Assembly (NCBI GenBank): GCA_964546645.1
Contig: CAZJKM010000041.1
Coordinates: 1 to 21,850 of the forward strand
Length of the DNA: 21,850 nucleotides
Reading direction: 5' to 3'
Source: A37T11 sp964546645
Lineage (GTDB): Bacteria; Bacteroidota; Bacteroidia; Sphingobacteriales; Sphingobacteriaceae
The notes beneath the pieces were generated by a model. It was not told where the DNA came from. It did not search any database and saw only the letters and a program-made list of their open reading frames with translations. A program made the translations under genes and the position numbers. Positions 1 to 7,695 of this stretch are shown one piece after another. Position 1 is the first letter of the stretch. Each line of letters opens with the position of its first letter.

Positions 1-39
1 TCTCCCGAAACTGCCTCCGTTCCTCCCGTGGTGGGGGTG

Positions 40-70
40 CAAAAGTAATAAGTTTATGCCATCCTACAAA
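40..70 (-). promoter_or_regulatory. Leftward Bacteroidota-type promoter
   Basis: Read on the minus strand, TTTG (67-70) is followed after exactly 19 bases by TACTTTTG (40-47). This matches the Bacteroidota primary sigma consensus TTTG-N19-TAnnTTTG. Transcription would start near position 33-36 and run out of the left edge, so the gene it drives is not visible. It is the best-formed promoter in the window because both elements and the spacer fit. Confidence 0.7.
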
Positions 71-148
71 GCCACACAGCAACTATAAACCGAAAAACAT
101 TGATTAACAGACCATTTTTTTTACAACAACAAAAATACCGAATGACCC

Positions 149-310
149 CGGCAGGTACACCACCCTGCACAGCTGCGAGGCTGCCCGGATCCGCTGACAC
201 CCGCTTCGGAGCTTGTCCGTATCCCCGCTGTATCTCCTCTACACCTCCTTCGGGTGCCGGTCAGACAAGATATGGACAAACCATAGAGGAAGTCCGGACA
301 AGCTCTGAAG
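149..310 (+). other. Compact inverted-repeat element, possible structured RNA
   Basis: This GC-richer block lies in an otherwise AT-rich intergenic region (1-376) with no credible protein gene. It holds nested complementary arms: 151-155 with 164-168, 170-173 with 180-183, a 16-base arm 204-219 with 295-310, and inside that 235-241 with 284-290 and 242-246 with 252-256. The 16-base stem has one non-Watson-Crick position (208/306), which is G-U in a plus-strand RNA but C-A in a minus-strand RNA. That slightly favours a plus-strand transcript. No known RNA family was recognised. It could also be a decayed intergenic repeat or a DNA-level structure. Confidence 0.4.
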
Positions 311-364
311 AGGGTGCGAAGACTTTACGTACTTTTCCCCTCACTACATTCCTGCTTATTATTA

Positions 365-372
365 TAAATTTG
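365..372 (+). promoter_or_regulatory. -7 box for rsmF
   Basis: TAAATTTG matches the Bacteroidota -7 consensus TAnnTTTG. It ends 4 bases before the ATG of the methyltransferase gene, so the transcript would start at or almost at the start codon. No convincing TTTG element lies 19-21 bases upstream. Confidence 0.5.
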
Positions 373-376
373 TAGC

Positions 377-1732
377 ATGAGTACTATTTTTCCTCCGGAG
401 TTGCTACACCGGCTTTGCGAACACGGAGGTTTTGATAAGGAAGCCTTTTTATACGCACACCGGGAAAGCACACCACCGGTCTCCATCCGGATCAATCCCG
501 GGAAGAATGATAAGCCGGGCAACAGCCGGGAGCAGGTTCCGTGGTACCGGCATGGCTATTATCTTCCGGAGCGGCCGTCTTTCACGCTGGATCCGCTGCT
601 GCATGCCGGCTGCTATTATGTACAGGAAGCGTCGTCTATGTTTGTGGCCCATGCAGCCGCATCACTCGGACTGTCCGGACAGCCGCTGATGGCGCTTGAC
701 CTGTGTGCGGCCCCGGGTGGAAAAAGCACCCTGCTCAATAGCTGCCTGCATCCGGACAGCCTGCTGGTGGCCAATGAAATCATCAAAACACGGGTACCGA
801 TACTGGCTGATAACCTGACGCGATGGGGAAATATGAACACCGTGGTCACCAACAATGACCCGTCCGCCTTCAACCGTCTTCCGGGATATTTCGATGTCAT
901 GCTGGTTGACGCTCCCTGTTCCGGCTCCGGCTTATTCCGGAAAGACAGCAACGCCATAGAAGAGTGGTCAGAAAACGCTGTGAACCTGTGCAGCCAGCGG
1001 CAGCAGCGGATACTGAGCGACAGTTTAAACTGTCTGAAAGAAGGGGGTGTCCTGATTTATTCCACCTGCTCGTACTCTGCCGAGGAAAATGAGGCTATTG
1101 CCGACTGGCTGGTTGGCAGCCAGTCAATGGAGAACATCCGCATCCCCATACAACCGGATTGGCAGATAGAAGAAACCGTATCCGATATCCACCACGCATA
1201 CGGGTATCGCTTTTATCCTCACCGGGTAAAAGGGGAGGGCTTTTTTATCAGTGCCTTCCGCAAACTGACTGCCCAAAAACCATATGAGTCCCGTAAGCCC
1301 GGAAAGCAGCCGGCCAAGCCTCCTTCGTTCTCTTTCAAAGAGTGGATCCATACCCCCGCCAGGCTGCATGTCCTGTCTATGAATGACGAACTGCTGATCC
1401 TTCCGGAAATGCATGCCACGCGGCTGCATGAACTACAACAGGCACTGTATATTAAAAAGGCAGGGACCAGATTGGGCAGGCTGATCCGGCAGGAACTCCT
1501 ACCTGACCACGAACTGGCTTTAAGCAATTTCCTGCATCCGGAGGTCGCGCGGCTTGAGCTCCCGAAAGAACAGGCACTGGATTACCTGCGAAAAAAAGAT
1601 ATTCCTATGGAAACCGGAATGACGGGATGGGTACTGGCATCGTACCAGGGGCACGGGCTCGGATGGGTGAAAATACTCCCGAACCGTATCAATAATTATT
1701 ATCCCAAAGAATGGCGGATCGTTCATCTGTAG
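377..1732 (+). CDS. rsmF: RsmF-type rRNA (cytosine-C5) methyltransferase
   Basis: The 451-residue protein belongs to the NOL1/NOP2/Sun family of SAM-dependent RNA m5C methyltransferases, cytosolic enzymes acting on rRNA. Visible motifs are VQEASSMF (82-89), SAM-binding motif I DLCAAPGGKS (108-117), the DAPCSG motif with Cys181 and the STCSY motif with Cys231. The last two are the paired cysteines that form and resolve the covalent RNA intermediate. The C-terminal 160 residues match the RsmF/YebU extension, a PUA-like RNA-binding part ending in YYPKEWRIVHL, and the length fits RsmF rather than RsmB, which carries an NusB domain. Start 377 keeps the family's short N-terminal helix ahead of the catalytic part. 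The gene appears to be a single transcription unit. The exact rRNA position modified is inferred from E. coli RsmF. Confidence 0.88.
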   Translation: MSTIFPPELLHRLCEHGGFDKEAFLYAHRESTPPVSIRINPGKNDKPGNSREQVPWYRHGYYLPERPSFTLDPLLHAGCYYVQEASSMFVAHAAASLGLSGQPLMALDLCAAPGGKSTLLNSCLHPDSLLVANEIIKTRVPILADNLTRWGNMNTVVTNNDPSAFNRLPGYFDVMLVDAPCSGSGLFRKDSNAIEEWSENAVNLCSQRQQRILSDSLNCLKEGGVLIYSTCSYSAEENEAIADWLVGSQSMENIRIPIQPDWQIEETVSDIHHAYGYRFYPHRVKGEGFFISAFRKLTAQKPYESRKPGKQPAKPPSFSFKEWIHTPARLHVLSMNDELLILPEMHATRLHELQQALYIKKAGTRLGRLIRQELLPDHELALSNFLHPEVARLELPKEQALDYLRKKDIPMETGMTGWVLASYQGHGLGWVKILPNRINNYYPKEWRIVHL

Positions 1733-1741
1733 AATATTGAG

Positions 1742-1749
1742 TATGTTTG
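1742..1749 (+). promoter_or_regulatory. -7 box for the LacI-family gene
   Basis: TATGTTTG fits TAnnTTTG. It lies in the 24-base gap after the methyltransferase stop and ends 7 bases before the regulator's ATG, which implies an almost leaderless message. No clear -33 TTTG is present. Confidence 0.45.
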
Positions 1750-1756
1750 TATCATC

Positions 1757-2803
1757 ATGGGGGGCCAATTAACATTACGGGATATTGCCAACGCACTGCA
1801 GGTATCCATATCCACCGTCTCAAAGGCACTGAGGGATAGCCATGAAATAGGAGAAGAAACGAAAAAAAGGGTTTCTGCCTATGCCCGGGAGCACCATTAT
1901 TTTCCCAACCGGATGGCTAAAAGCCTGAAAGAAGGGAAGACCGGTTCCATTGGTGTAGTGGTCTGTTCCATCGATAACCCGATCGTTGCCCAGATGCTGG
2001 ATGGTATTGATAAAACCTGTACGGCAAAAGGCTACCATATCATTATCATGCAGAGCAAAGAGTCTTATCTGCAGGAAAAGGCCTGTCTGCAGCTCCTGCA
2101 TGCCCGTGGGATCGATGGCTTGCTGATCTCCCCCGCCAGCGAAACCCCTGATGTGAACCATCTGGTCGAACTCCAGGAAACCTCCCTTCCGATTGTATTG
2201 TTCGACCGGCTGAGCAATGGCATCGAAACCCACCAGGTGGGCATCGACAATGAAGCATCCGCCTACCGGGCTACCAAACACCTGATCAATAACGGATATA
2301 CCCGCATTGCGCACCTCAGTTCCAATATGCACCTCAGTATGGCCGATGAACGGCTGGACGGATATAAAAAGGCGCTGGATGAGCATGGTATACCTGTCAA
2401 TCCGGATTTTATCCGTTATTGCAGTTATACAGACCGCACTCAGCTGAGAGAGGATATCCGGACAGCTATCCGGCAGCTGATGCAATCGGAAAAGAAACCG
2501 GATGCCATTTTTACCGCGGGCGACCAGATAACCACCAGCAGCATAGGCATTATTAACCAGCTGGGCTACCGTATACCGGACGACCTTGCCCTGATCGGGT
2601 TCAGTAACACCGAACTCGCCGGATCACTGAGCCCCGCACTGAGCACCGTGTACCAGCCTGCCCGGGAGATCGGGCAACTGGCCGCTGAGAAATTACTGGG
2701 CCTCATTAAAGGACGACAGTTATTTGAAGATTATGAAACCATCCGGCTGGAAACCCGCATTGATATACGGGCTTCCAGCCGGCCTCCTCAACCTGTCCCT
2801 TAA
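1757..2803 (+). CDS. LacI-family transcriptional regulator (probable hexuronate regulator)
   Basis: This 348-residue protein has the standard LacI/GalR layout. An N-terminal helix-turn-helix (about 5-26, LTLRDIANALQVSISTVSKAL) is followed by the hinge helix region (about 48-58, PNRMAKSLKEG). A periplasmic-binding-protein-like effector domain runs from about 62 to 340, with typical IGVVV, GIDGLLISP, PIVLFDR and DLALIGFSN segments. Family members are dimeric repressors that release palindromic operators on binding a sugar or sugar acid. It converges with the hexuronate transporter gene and lies beside uxaC, uxuB, kdgK and kdgA, so control of that locus is the simplest inference. A palindrome at 6590-6603 is the best candidate operator. 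The effector cannot be read from sequence; fructuronate, glucuronate, mannonate or KDG are possible. Confidence 0.93.
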   Translation: MGGQLTLRDIANALQVSISTVSKALRDSHEIGEETKKRVSAYAREHHYFPNRMAKSLKEGKTGSIGVVVCSIDNPIVAQMLDGIDKTCTAKGYHIIIMQSKESYLQEKACLQLLHARGIDGLLISPASETPDVNHLVELQETSLPIVLFDRLSNGIETHQVGIDNEASAYRATKHLINNGYTRIAHLSSNMHLSMADERLDGYKKALDEHGIPVNPDFIRYCSYTDRTQLREDIRTAIRQLMQSEKKPDAIFTAGDQITTSSIGIINQLGYRIPDDLALIGFSNTELAGSLSPALSTVYQPAREIGQLAAEKLLGLIKGRQLFEDYETIRLETRIDIRASSRPPQPVP

Positions 2804-4173
2804 ATATGGACGACTTTCATCCTGGGGACCAGCGCTTTCATGATGCTCCAGGCAATGAGATAAGCCACGGCACAAATGGCAAACATAATGGTATAACCGG
2901 TTTGTATATGCCCGAGAGCTTTATAATGGTCGAACAATGCACCACCCAGCAACGACACCACCACACCACCCATACCACCGGCCATACCACCGATACCGGT
3001 AACGGAGGCAACCGTTTTCTTAGGGAACATATCCGACACGGTGGTAAAGAGATTGGCTGACCAGGCCTGGTGTGCGGATGCTCCCACTCCGATCAGTATA
3101 ACGGGGATCCAGTAGGAGATCCCGCCCAATGGCTGTGCCGCAAGGACAACCAGCGGAAACAATGCGATGATCAGCATCGCCCGCATCCGACCGTCATACG
3201 GCTTATATCCTTTGTTGATAAAATAAGTGGGGAACCAACCACCACCGATACTGCCAAACATGGTCATACTATACAGAACGGCGAGCGGGAGCATAATCTG
3301 TGTCCCTGTCATACCATACTGGGCATTGAGATAACTGGGCAGCCAGAAAAGGAAGAACCACCAAACGCCATCCGTCATAAACTTACCAACAGCGAATGCC
3401 CAGGTTTGCTTAAACCCAAGCAGCCTGACCCAGGCTACTTTCTCTGCCGCCTGCCCGTCATCCGGGGTTCCCTGCCCCTGCAGTTCGTCATCACTGTTGA
3501 TATAAGCCAGTTCGGCTACCGATAACCGCTGCTGCTTTTCCGGTTTCTCATAAAAAATAAACCAGAAGATCAGCCAGAGGAACCCAGCGGCACCCACTAC
3601 CAGGAACGTGCTTTCCCAGCCCCATTGTGCCGCCATCCAGGGAACGGTAAGGGGTGCGAGAATAGCACCGACATTAGTGCCTGAGTTAAAAATACCGGTT
3701 GCGAAAGCCCGCTCTCTTTTGGGAAAATACTCGGCCGTGGCCTTGATCGCTGCCGGGAAGTTACCTGCCTCACCGAAGCCCAGGGCCGCCCGTGCAAAAA
3801 TAAACCCGACTACAGAAACAGACAGACCGCCGAGACCCAGCCAGCCGAATGCCGTTACCAACCCTTCACCGATCGGAACGGCTATGGCATGGAGGATAGC
3901 CCCTACCGACCAGATGATCAGTGCCCAGGCGTATCCCCACTTCGTGCCGAGCTTGTCAATGATACGACCGGCAAAAAGCATCGATAAGGCGTAAACAAAC
4001 TGAAATGCTGCTGTAATCCGCGCGTAATCTGTATTGGTCCAGTTAAACTCTTTTTCAAGCGTAGGGTGCAATAAACTGAGTACCTGCCTGTCCAGGTAAT
4101 TTACAGTAGTGGCAAAAAACAACAGTGTACAAATCGTCCACCGATAGCTGCCGACCTTGGAGTTATTCGTCAT
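2800..4173 (-). CDS. exuT: MFS hexuronate transporter (ExuT-like, ACS family)
   Basis: The 457-residue integral inner-membrane protein has about 12 hydrophobic segments in two halves. It has the anion:cation symporter signature NYLDRQVLS (25-33) near the first helix and a GRIIDKLGTKWGY loop after helix 2. Helix 4 carries the FARAALGFGEAGNFPAAIKA region typical of ExuT/GudP-type transporters. The family imports hexuronates or related sugar acids with protons. It is the last gene of a leftward series uxuB-uxaC-exuT, 91 bases after uxaC, and that gap carries two palindromes, so it may have additional control. Its TAA stop overlaps the stop of the convergent LacI-type gene within a TTAA tetranucleotide. 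The substrate, glucuronate and/or galacturonate, is inferred from the neighbours. Confidence 0.88.
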   Translation of the reverse strand: MTNNSKVGSYRWTICTLLFFATTVNYLDRQVLSLLHPTLEKEFNWTNTDYARITAAFQFVYALSMLFAGRIIDKLGTKWGYAWALIIWSVGAILHAIAVPIGEGLVTAFGWLGLGGLSVSVVGFIFARAALGFGEAGNFPAAIKATAEYFPKRERAFATGIFNSGTNVGAILAPLTVPWMAAQWGWESTFLVVGAAGFLWLIFWFIFYEKPEKQQRLSVAELAYINSDDELQGQGTPDDGQAAEKVAWVRLLGFKQTWAFAVGKFMTDGVWWFFLFWLPSYLNAQYGMTGTQIMLPLAVLYSMTMFGSIGGGWFPTYFINKGYKPYDGRMRAMLIIALFPLVVLAAQPLGGISYWIPVILIGVGASAHQAWSANLFTTVSDMFPKKTVASVTGIGGMAGGMGGVVVSLLGGALFDHYKALGHIQTGYTIMFAICAVAYLIAWSIMKALVPRMKVVHI

Positions 4174-4218
4174 AATTAACGGTATTTAATGGTTATTGAG
4201 ATAAATAATATCAAATGC

Positions 4219-4234
4219 GTGCAACCCTTTGCAC
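4219..4234. promoter_or_regulatory. Perfect 6+6 palindrome upstream of exuT
   Basis: GTGCAA and TTGCAC are perfect inverted arms separated by CCCT. The site lies in the 91-base gap between uxaC and exuT, 46 bases upstream of the transporter ATG. It could be an operator or a short hairpin in the intercistronic mRNA. It does not match the AACGTT-centred palindrome in front of uxuB/kdgK. Confidence 0.3.
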
Positions 4235-4250
4235 TAAAGTACTACCCCGC

Positions 4251-4262
4251 TGCAGATCTGCA
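4251..4262. repeat. Perfect 12-bp palindrome just after uxaC
   Basis: TGCAGATCTGCA is self-complementary over all 12 bases and sits 3 bp beyond the uxaC stop codon (stop at 4265 on the minus strand). It is too short and lacks a T-run for an intrinsic terminator. A protein-binding site or chance are both possible. Confidence 0.25.
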
Positions 4263-4264
4263 AA

Positions 4265-5674
4265 TTAAAATTGAAAGTAATCTTTCGCATTGTAGTAACA
4301 CACATCTGCTACAATCTTGCCAATCCACTCGGTATCACCCGGTAAATATCCTTTTTTCACATCATCGGCCAGTAAATTACAAAGCAGTCTCCTGAAGTAC
4401 TCATGCCGCGGATAAGACAGGAAGCTCCGGGAGTCCGTCAGCATACCCACAAAACAGCTCAACAGCCCGATATTGGACAACATATTCAGCTGATCAGTCA
4501 TCCCGTCCAGCTGATCCATAAACCACCACGCTGAACCGAACTGGACTTTCCCTTTCACGCCTTCCGCCTGGAAATTCCCCGTCATTGCTGCAAAAACAGC
4601 ATTATCGGCCGGGTTCACATTATACAGGATGGTTTTAGCCAGCTGGTCTTCTTTTTCCAGGTGATTGAGCAGAAGGGAAAGGCTTTCACCCTGGCGGAAA
4701 TCACCGATGGAATCATATCCGGTATCCGCTCCCAGTATCTGCAGCTTACGGGTATTATTATTCCGCAGCGCCCCCAGGTGAAACTGCTGCACCCACCCTT
4801 TGGCGTGATACATCCGGCAAAGTTCCGTCAGCACCAGAAAGGTGAAAGCATCTTCATACTCCGCGGCATTGGCATCATTCCCGGTTAACACCTGCTTCAG
4901 CACACCATCCAATGTTGCCTTGCCGGCATTACCGCTACAAGGGATATAAGCCAGTCCGTGATCGGAGATCCGGCAGCCCCGGTCGTGAAAATAGTTCACC
5001 CGCTGCTGCAGTGCGGCAAGCAGGTGGTCGATCTCCGTTATCTGTTGGCCGGCGGCCTGCTCCAATCGCCCGATGTAAGTCCTGAAATCATCCCCTCCCC
5101 CCAGTTTAAATACCTTATCAGGCCTGAACGAGGGTAATATCTTTGTCTCCAGGTCACTTTCGGCAATAGCTTCATGGTGTTCCAACCGGTCCGCGGGGTC
5201 GTCGGTCGTTCCGACCATCTCCACCCGGAAATGCTTCAGCAACCCGCGCGGCGTAAATGCCGGTGTTTGCAGCTGCTCCCCGGTCTGGTCATAAATCCGG
5301 TCTGCATTATGAGGGCCCAGCAATTCCCGTATACCGAAGGGGTTCTTCAGTTCCATATGCGTCCAATGGTACAAGGGGTTGCGTAGGGTATAGGGGACGG
5401 CTTCCGCCCATTTTCTGAATTTATCCCGGTCAGAAGCATTTCCGGTGATGTATTGCTCGTCAATGCCCAGCACCCGCTGTGCCCGCCATTTATAATGGTC
5501 GCCTGCCAGCCACAGTTGCGTTATATTGGCAAAAGGATTGTTGGCGGCAATGACATCAGGTGGCAGGTGCGAATGGTAGTCTATCAAAGGCAGGTCCTTT
5601 GCATAGTTATGATACAGCTGTTCCGCCATATCGGACTGCAACAGAAAATTGTCATGAATAAACTCCATATGCAT
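4265..5674 (-). CDS. uxaC: Glucuronate isomerase UxaC
   Basis: At 469 residues it has the usual UxaC length. UxaC is a cytosolic amidohydrolase-fold isomerase that converts D-glucuronate to D-fructuronate (and D-galacturonate to D-tagaturonate), the first step of the Ashwell pathway. Diagnostic stretches are FLLQSDMAEQLYHNYAKDLP (10-29), the metal-site motif DYHSHLPP (32-39, His34 and His36), LPSFRPDKVF in the middle, and VGMLTDSRSFLSYPRHEYFR near the C-terminus. The ATG at 5674 (MHMEF) and the in-frame ATG two codons later are equally plausible starts. It begins 9 bases after the uxuB stop, which indicates co-transcription and probably coupled translation. Nothing appears truncated or mutated in the recognisable motifs. 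Confidence 0.95.
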   Translation of the reverse strand: MHMEFIHDNFLLQSDMAEQLYHNYAKDLPLIDYHSHLPPDVIAANNPFANITQLWLAGDHYKWRAQRVLGIDEQYITGNASDRDKFRKWAEAVPYTLRNPLYHWTHMELKNPFGIRELLGPHNADRIYDQTGEQLQTPAFTPRGLLKHFRVEMVGTTDDPADRLEHHEAIAESDLETKILPSFRPDKVFKLGGGDDFRTYIGRLEQAAGQQITEIDHLLAALQQRVNYFHDRGCRISDHGLAYIPCSGNAGKATLDGVLKQVLTGNDANAAEYEDAFTFLVLTELCRMYHAKGWVQQFHLGALRNNNTRKLQILGADTGYDSIGDFRQGESLSLLLNHLEKEDQLAKTILYNVNPADNAVFAAMTGNFQAEGVKGKVQFGSAWWFMDQLDGMTDQLNMLSNIGLLSCFVGMLTDSRSFLSYPRHEYFRRLLCNLLADDVKKGYLPGDTEWIGKIVADVCYYNAKDYFQF

Positions 5675-5683
5675 GCGTTCCGT

Positions 5684-6505
5684 TTAAACCCCGCTCCACG
5701 AGTTGAACCCGCCGTCAACCAGGATGGTTTCGCCGGTAACAAACCCTGAGGCGTCACTCAGCAGGTAGATCAGTGTTCCGGTAAGTTCTTCCGGACGGCC
5801 CAATCGACCAAAAGGGGTATTATTTACAAAACGCTGTGCACGATCCGTATAAGATCCGTCAGGGTTCGTCAGCAACGTCCGGTTCTGCTCTGTCAGGAAT
5901 ACACCGGGTGCAATACCGTTAACCCGTACCCCATCGCCGTAACGTTGGGCCAGTTCCACAGCCATCCACTTGGTATACCCTTCAATGGCACATTTTGCCA
6001 TATTATAGCCTAACACACGTGTAATGGCCTGTTGTGCCGCCAGTGATGAAATATTTACAATAGATCCTTTTCCCTTTTCGGCGATCACCCGTCCGAAAAT
6101 ATGGGTAGGAATCACCGTACCGAACAGATTCAGGTCAACTGCTTTACGGGTATCTTCTATTTTTGCATCAAAGAGGTTCTTATCGGGTGTAATCGTTGCC
6201 CCCGGGATATTACCCCCGGCCGCATTAACAAGTCCGTCAATGGTACCCCAGGTATCCAGTATCTCGTTTTTGGTCCGTTCCAGGGTTGGCTCATCCAGCA
6301 CATCCGTTATGAAAGCCAGTGCCTCACCACCGCGACTGCGGATCGCATTTACCCGCTCAGTGGCCTTTTCTTTGTTTCTGCCCAAAATAGCTACCCTGGC
6401 CCCGGCATCTGCCACAGACAGCGCGAAAGCCTCTCCCAGTACGCCGGTTGCACCGGTAATGACCACGACCTTGCCGGCCAGCGAAAATTGATTTAAATTG
6501 CTCAT
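5684..6505 (-). CDS. uxuB: Fructuronate reductase / D-mannonate oxidoreductase, SDR type (UxuB)
   Basis: This is a 273-residue classical short-chain dehydrogenase. The NAD(P) motif TGATGVLG lies at 18-25, NAAGG at 94-98, the catalytic Ser in NISS at 151-154, and the YxxxK pair is Tyr167/Lys171. The C-terminal half has FLTEQNR, LLTNPDGSYTDR and the terminal VDGGFNSWSGV, all features of the SDR-type D-mannonate oxidoreductases (B. subtilis UxuB/YjmF type) rather than KduD. It reduces D-fructuronate to D-mannonate, the step after UxaC. I chose the ATG at 6505 (MSNLNQFSLAGK) because it places the Rossmann strand at the normal distance and lies 19 bases after a TATATTTG box. The upstream in-frame ATG at 6541 would lie ahead of that promoter. 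It is the first gene of the leftward series, with uxaC 9 bases downstream. Confidence 0.87.
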   Translation of the reverse strand: MSNLNQFSLAGKVVVITGATGVLGEAFALSVADAGARVAILGRNKEKATERVNAIRSRGGEALAFITDVLDEPTLERTKNEILDTWGTIDGLVNAAGGNIPGATITPDKNLFDAKIEDTRKAVDLNLFGTVIPTHIFGRVIAEKGKGSIVNISSLAAQQAITRVLGYNMAKCAIEGYTKWMAVELAQRYGDGVRVNGIAPGVFLTEQNRTLLTNPDGSYTDRAQRFVNNTPFGRLGRPEELTGTLIYLLSDASGFVTGETILVDGGFNSWSGV

Positions 6506-6524
6506 AATTATGTTAACAGCTATA

Positions 6525-6532
6525 CAAATATA
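6525..6532 (-). promoter_or_regulatory. -7 box for uxuB-uxaC-exuT
   Basis: On the minus strand this is TATATTTG, matching TAnnTTTG and ending 19 bases before the uxuB ATG at 6505. A clear -33 TTTG is lacking at the expected spacing. Confidence 0.5.
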
Positions 6533-6589
6533 CCACCTCAATATTAGGCATTTTTACTTTACCGATGGTATAACCGGTGAATTTATTTA

Positions 6590-6603
6590 CGAAAACGTTA
6601 TCG
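6590..6603. promoter_or_regulatory. Candidate LacI-family operator between the divergent uronate operons
   Basis: CGAAAACGTTATCG is palindromic at 12 of 14 positions and centred on AACGTT with a central CpG, the usual look of LacI/PurR-family operators. It lies between the uxuB promoter (6525-6532, leftward) and kdgK (6706, rightward). A repressor bound here could act on both directions. Assignment to the LacI-type protein at 1757 is an inference from proximity. Confidence 0.5.
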
Positions 6604-6645
6604 CTTTTCATGGCAACAGCATAGAGGTAAACAGATATTATTCCT

Positions 6646-6653
6646 TACTTTTA
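6646..6653 (+). promoter_or_regulatory. Weak -7-like box for kdgK
   Basis: TACTTTTA differs from TAnnTTTG only in its last base and lies 52 bases before the kdgK ATG. It would give a leader of roughly 45 bases, and the candidate operator lies 42 bases upstream of it. No good -33 element was found, so this is tentative. Confidence 0.25.
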
Positions 6654-6705
6654 TCCCATCATAGATTCAAAACTTTTCTGATTATCCCTTATTCCCTGTA
6701 AATAC

Positions 6706-7695
6706 ATGTCTCCGCATCACATTATATCGTTTGGCGAGTTATTACTTCGTTGCAGCGCTTCGTCGGAACAGTTTATGAACCGGCAGGATATTTCCATCTA
6801 CCCTGGTGGCTCTGAAGCCAATGTCGCTGCGTCTTTGGGGCAATGGGGCATCCCCTGTTCGTACATCAGCGGTGTACCTGATAACGACCTGGCCCGGCAG
6901 GCGCTCTCCTGCCTGAATCAGCTGGGCGTAAACACCGGTAAATGCCCGGTGCAGGGCGACCGGTTAGGCCTGTATTTCCTTCTTTCTGCCAACGGCCTTA
7001 GCAAAGGGGATGTGGTGTACGACCGGAAGTATTCCGCCTTCAGTCAGCTGCAACCCGGCGGGATCAATTGGGACCAGCTGCTGGAAGGTTGCACGTGGTT
7101 CCACTTCACGGCACTGACTCCCGCTTTGAACAGTAACCTGTCGGCCGTATGCCGGGAAGCACTTTCAGCTGCCCGGGCAAAGGGCCTTACCATTTCTGTT
7201 GATCTCAATTACCGCAATAAGCTGTGGCAGTATGGCTGCCAGCCGAACGAGGTAATGCCTGAGCTGGTCGGTTATGCAGACGTGATCATGGGCAATATCT
7301 GGGCAGCGAATAAAATGCTGGATATCCCGGTTGATGACAACCTCAGCCGGCAGACTCCGGCAGAGGAGTATGTCCGGCATGCAGCAGCATCTGCGAAAGC
7401 GTTATTTGCTGCCTACCCGCAGGCCAAGCACGTGGCCTATACCTTCCGCTTTATGGATACACCGCAGCATAACCTGTTATACGGCACGTACCACACACGT
7501 GCGGCAAACTACACCTCTGCTATCCATGAAACGTTTGAGGTAGTAGACCGCATTGGCAGCGGCGACGCCTTCATGGCAGGCCTGATCTTTGCATTGTGTT
7601 CCGGCAAAAAAGGACAGGATGTGATAGAAACAGCCACATCTGCCGGTTTTAAGAAATTATTTGTGAAAGGGGATTTCGGAGACGGAGGAATTTAG
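6706..7695 (+). CDS. kdgK: 2-keto-3-deoxygluconate kinase (PfkB family)
   Basis: The 329-residue cytosolic ribokinase/PfkB-family kinase has its N-terminal signature PGGSEANVAASLGQWG at 33-48. The C-terminal ATP/catalytic motif DRIGSGDAF lies at 281-289, and Asp287 is the catalytic base of the GxGD motif. Between them is SVDLNYR, the conserved DxNxR segment. KDG kinases phosphorylate 2-keto-3-deoxy-D-gluconate to KDPG. The KDG specificity is assigned because a KDPG aldolase follows 64 bases downstream and the glucuronate branch is divergent. A PfkB kinase alone could act on fructose or ribose. The C-terminus (KGDFGDGGI) is slightly shorter than in many relatives but ends normally. Confidence 0.87.
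   Translation: MSPHHIISFGELLLRCSASSEQFMNRQDISIYPGGSEANVAASLGQWGIPCSYISGVPDNDLARQALSCLNQLGVNTGKCPVQGDRLGLYFLLSANGLSKGDVVYDRKYSAFSQLQPGGINWDQLLEGCTWFHFTALTPALNSNLSAVCREALSAARAKGLTISVDLNYRNKLWQYGCQPNEVMPELVGYADVIMGNIWAANKMLDIPVDDNLSRQTPAEEYVRHAAASAKALFAAYPQAKHVAYTFRFMDTPQHNLLYGTYHTRAANYTSAIHETFEVVDRIGSGDAFMAGLIFALCSGKKGQDVIETATSAGFKKLFVKGDFGDGGI

Noticed and set aside
284..300. AGAGGAAGTCCGGAC resembles the conserved RNase P RNA P4 5' strand
   Set aside because: One base differs from the GAGGAAAGTCC core, and none of the later RNase P conserved regions follow within the 76 bases before rsmF. The piece is explained better as part of the local inverted repeats.
100..375. 91-codon plus-strand frame upstream of rsmF
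   Set aside because: It starts with a TTG in AT-rich sequence and runs through the inverted repeats, and its Pro/Thr/Ser-rich product has no family features.
1820..2485. 221-codon minus-strand frame inside the LacI-type gene
   Set aside because: It lies wholly antisense to a clear LacI-family protein, has no recognisable domain and fits a chance frame.
5684..6505. KduD (2-dehydro-3-deoxy-gluconate dehydrogenase) for the SDR gene
   Set aside because: The FLTEQNR, LLTNPDGSYTDR and GGFNSWSGV segments and the position next to uxaC match SDR-type mannonate oxidoreductase better.
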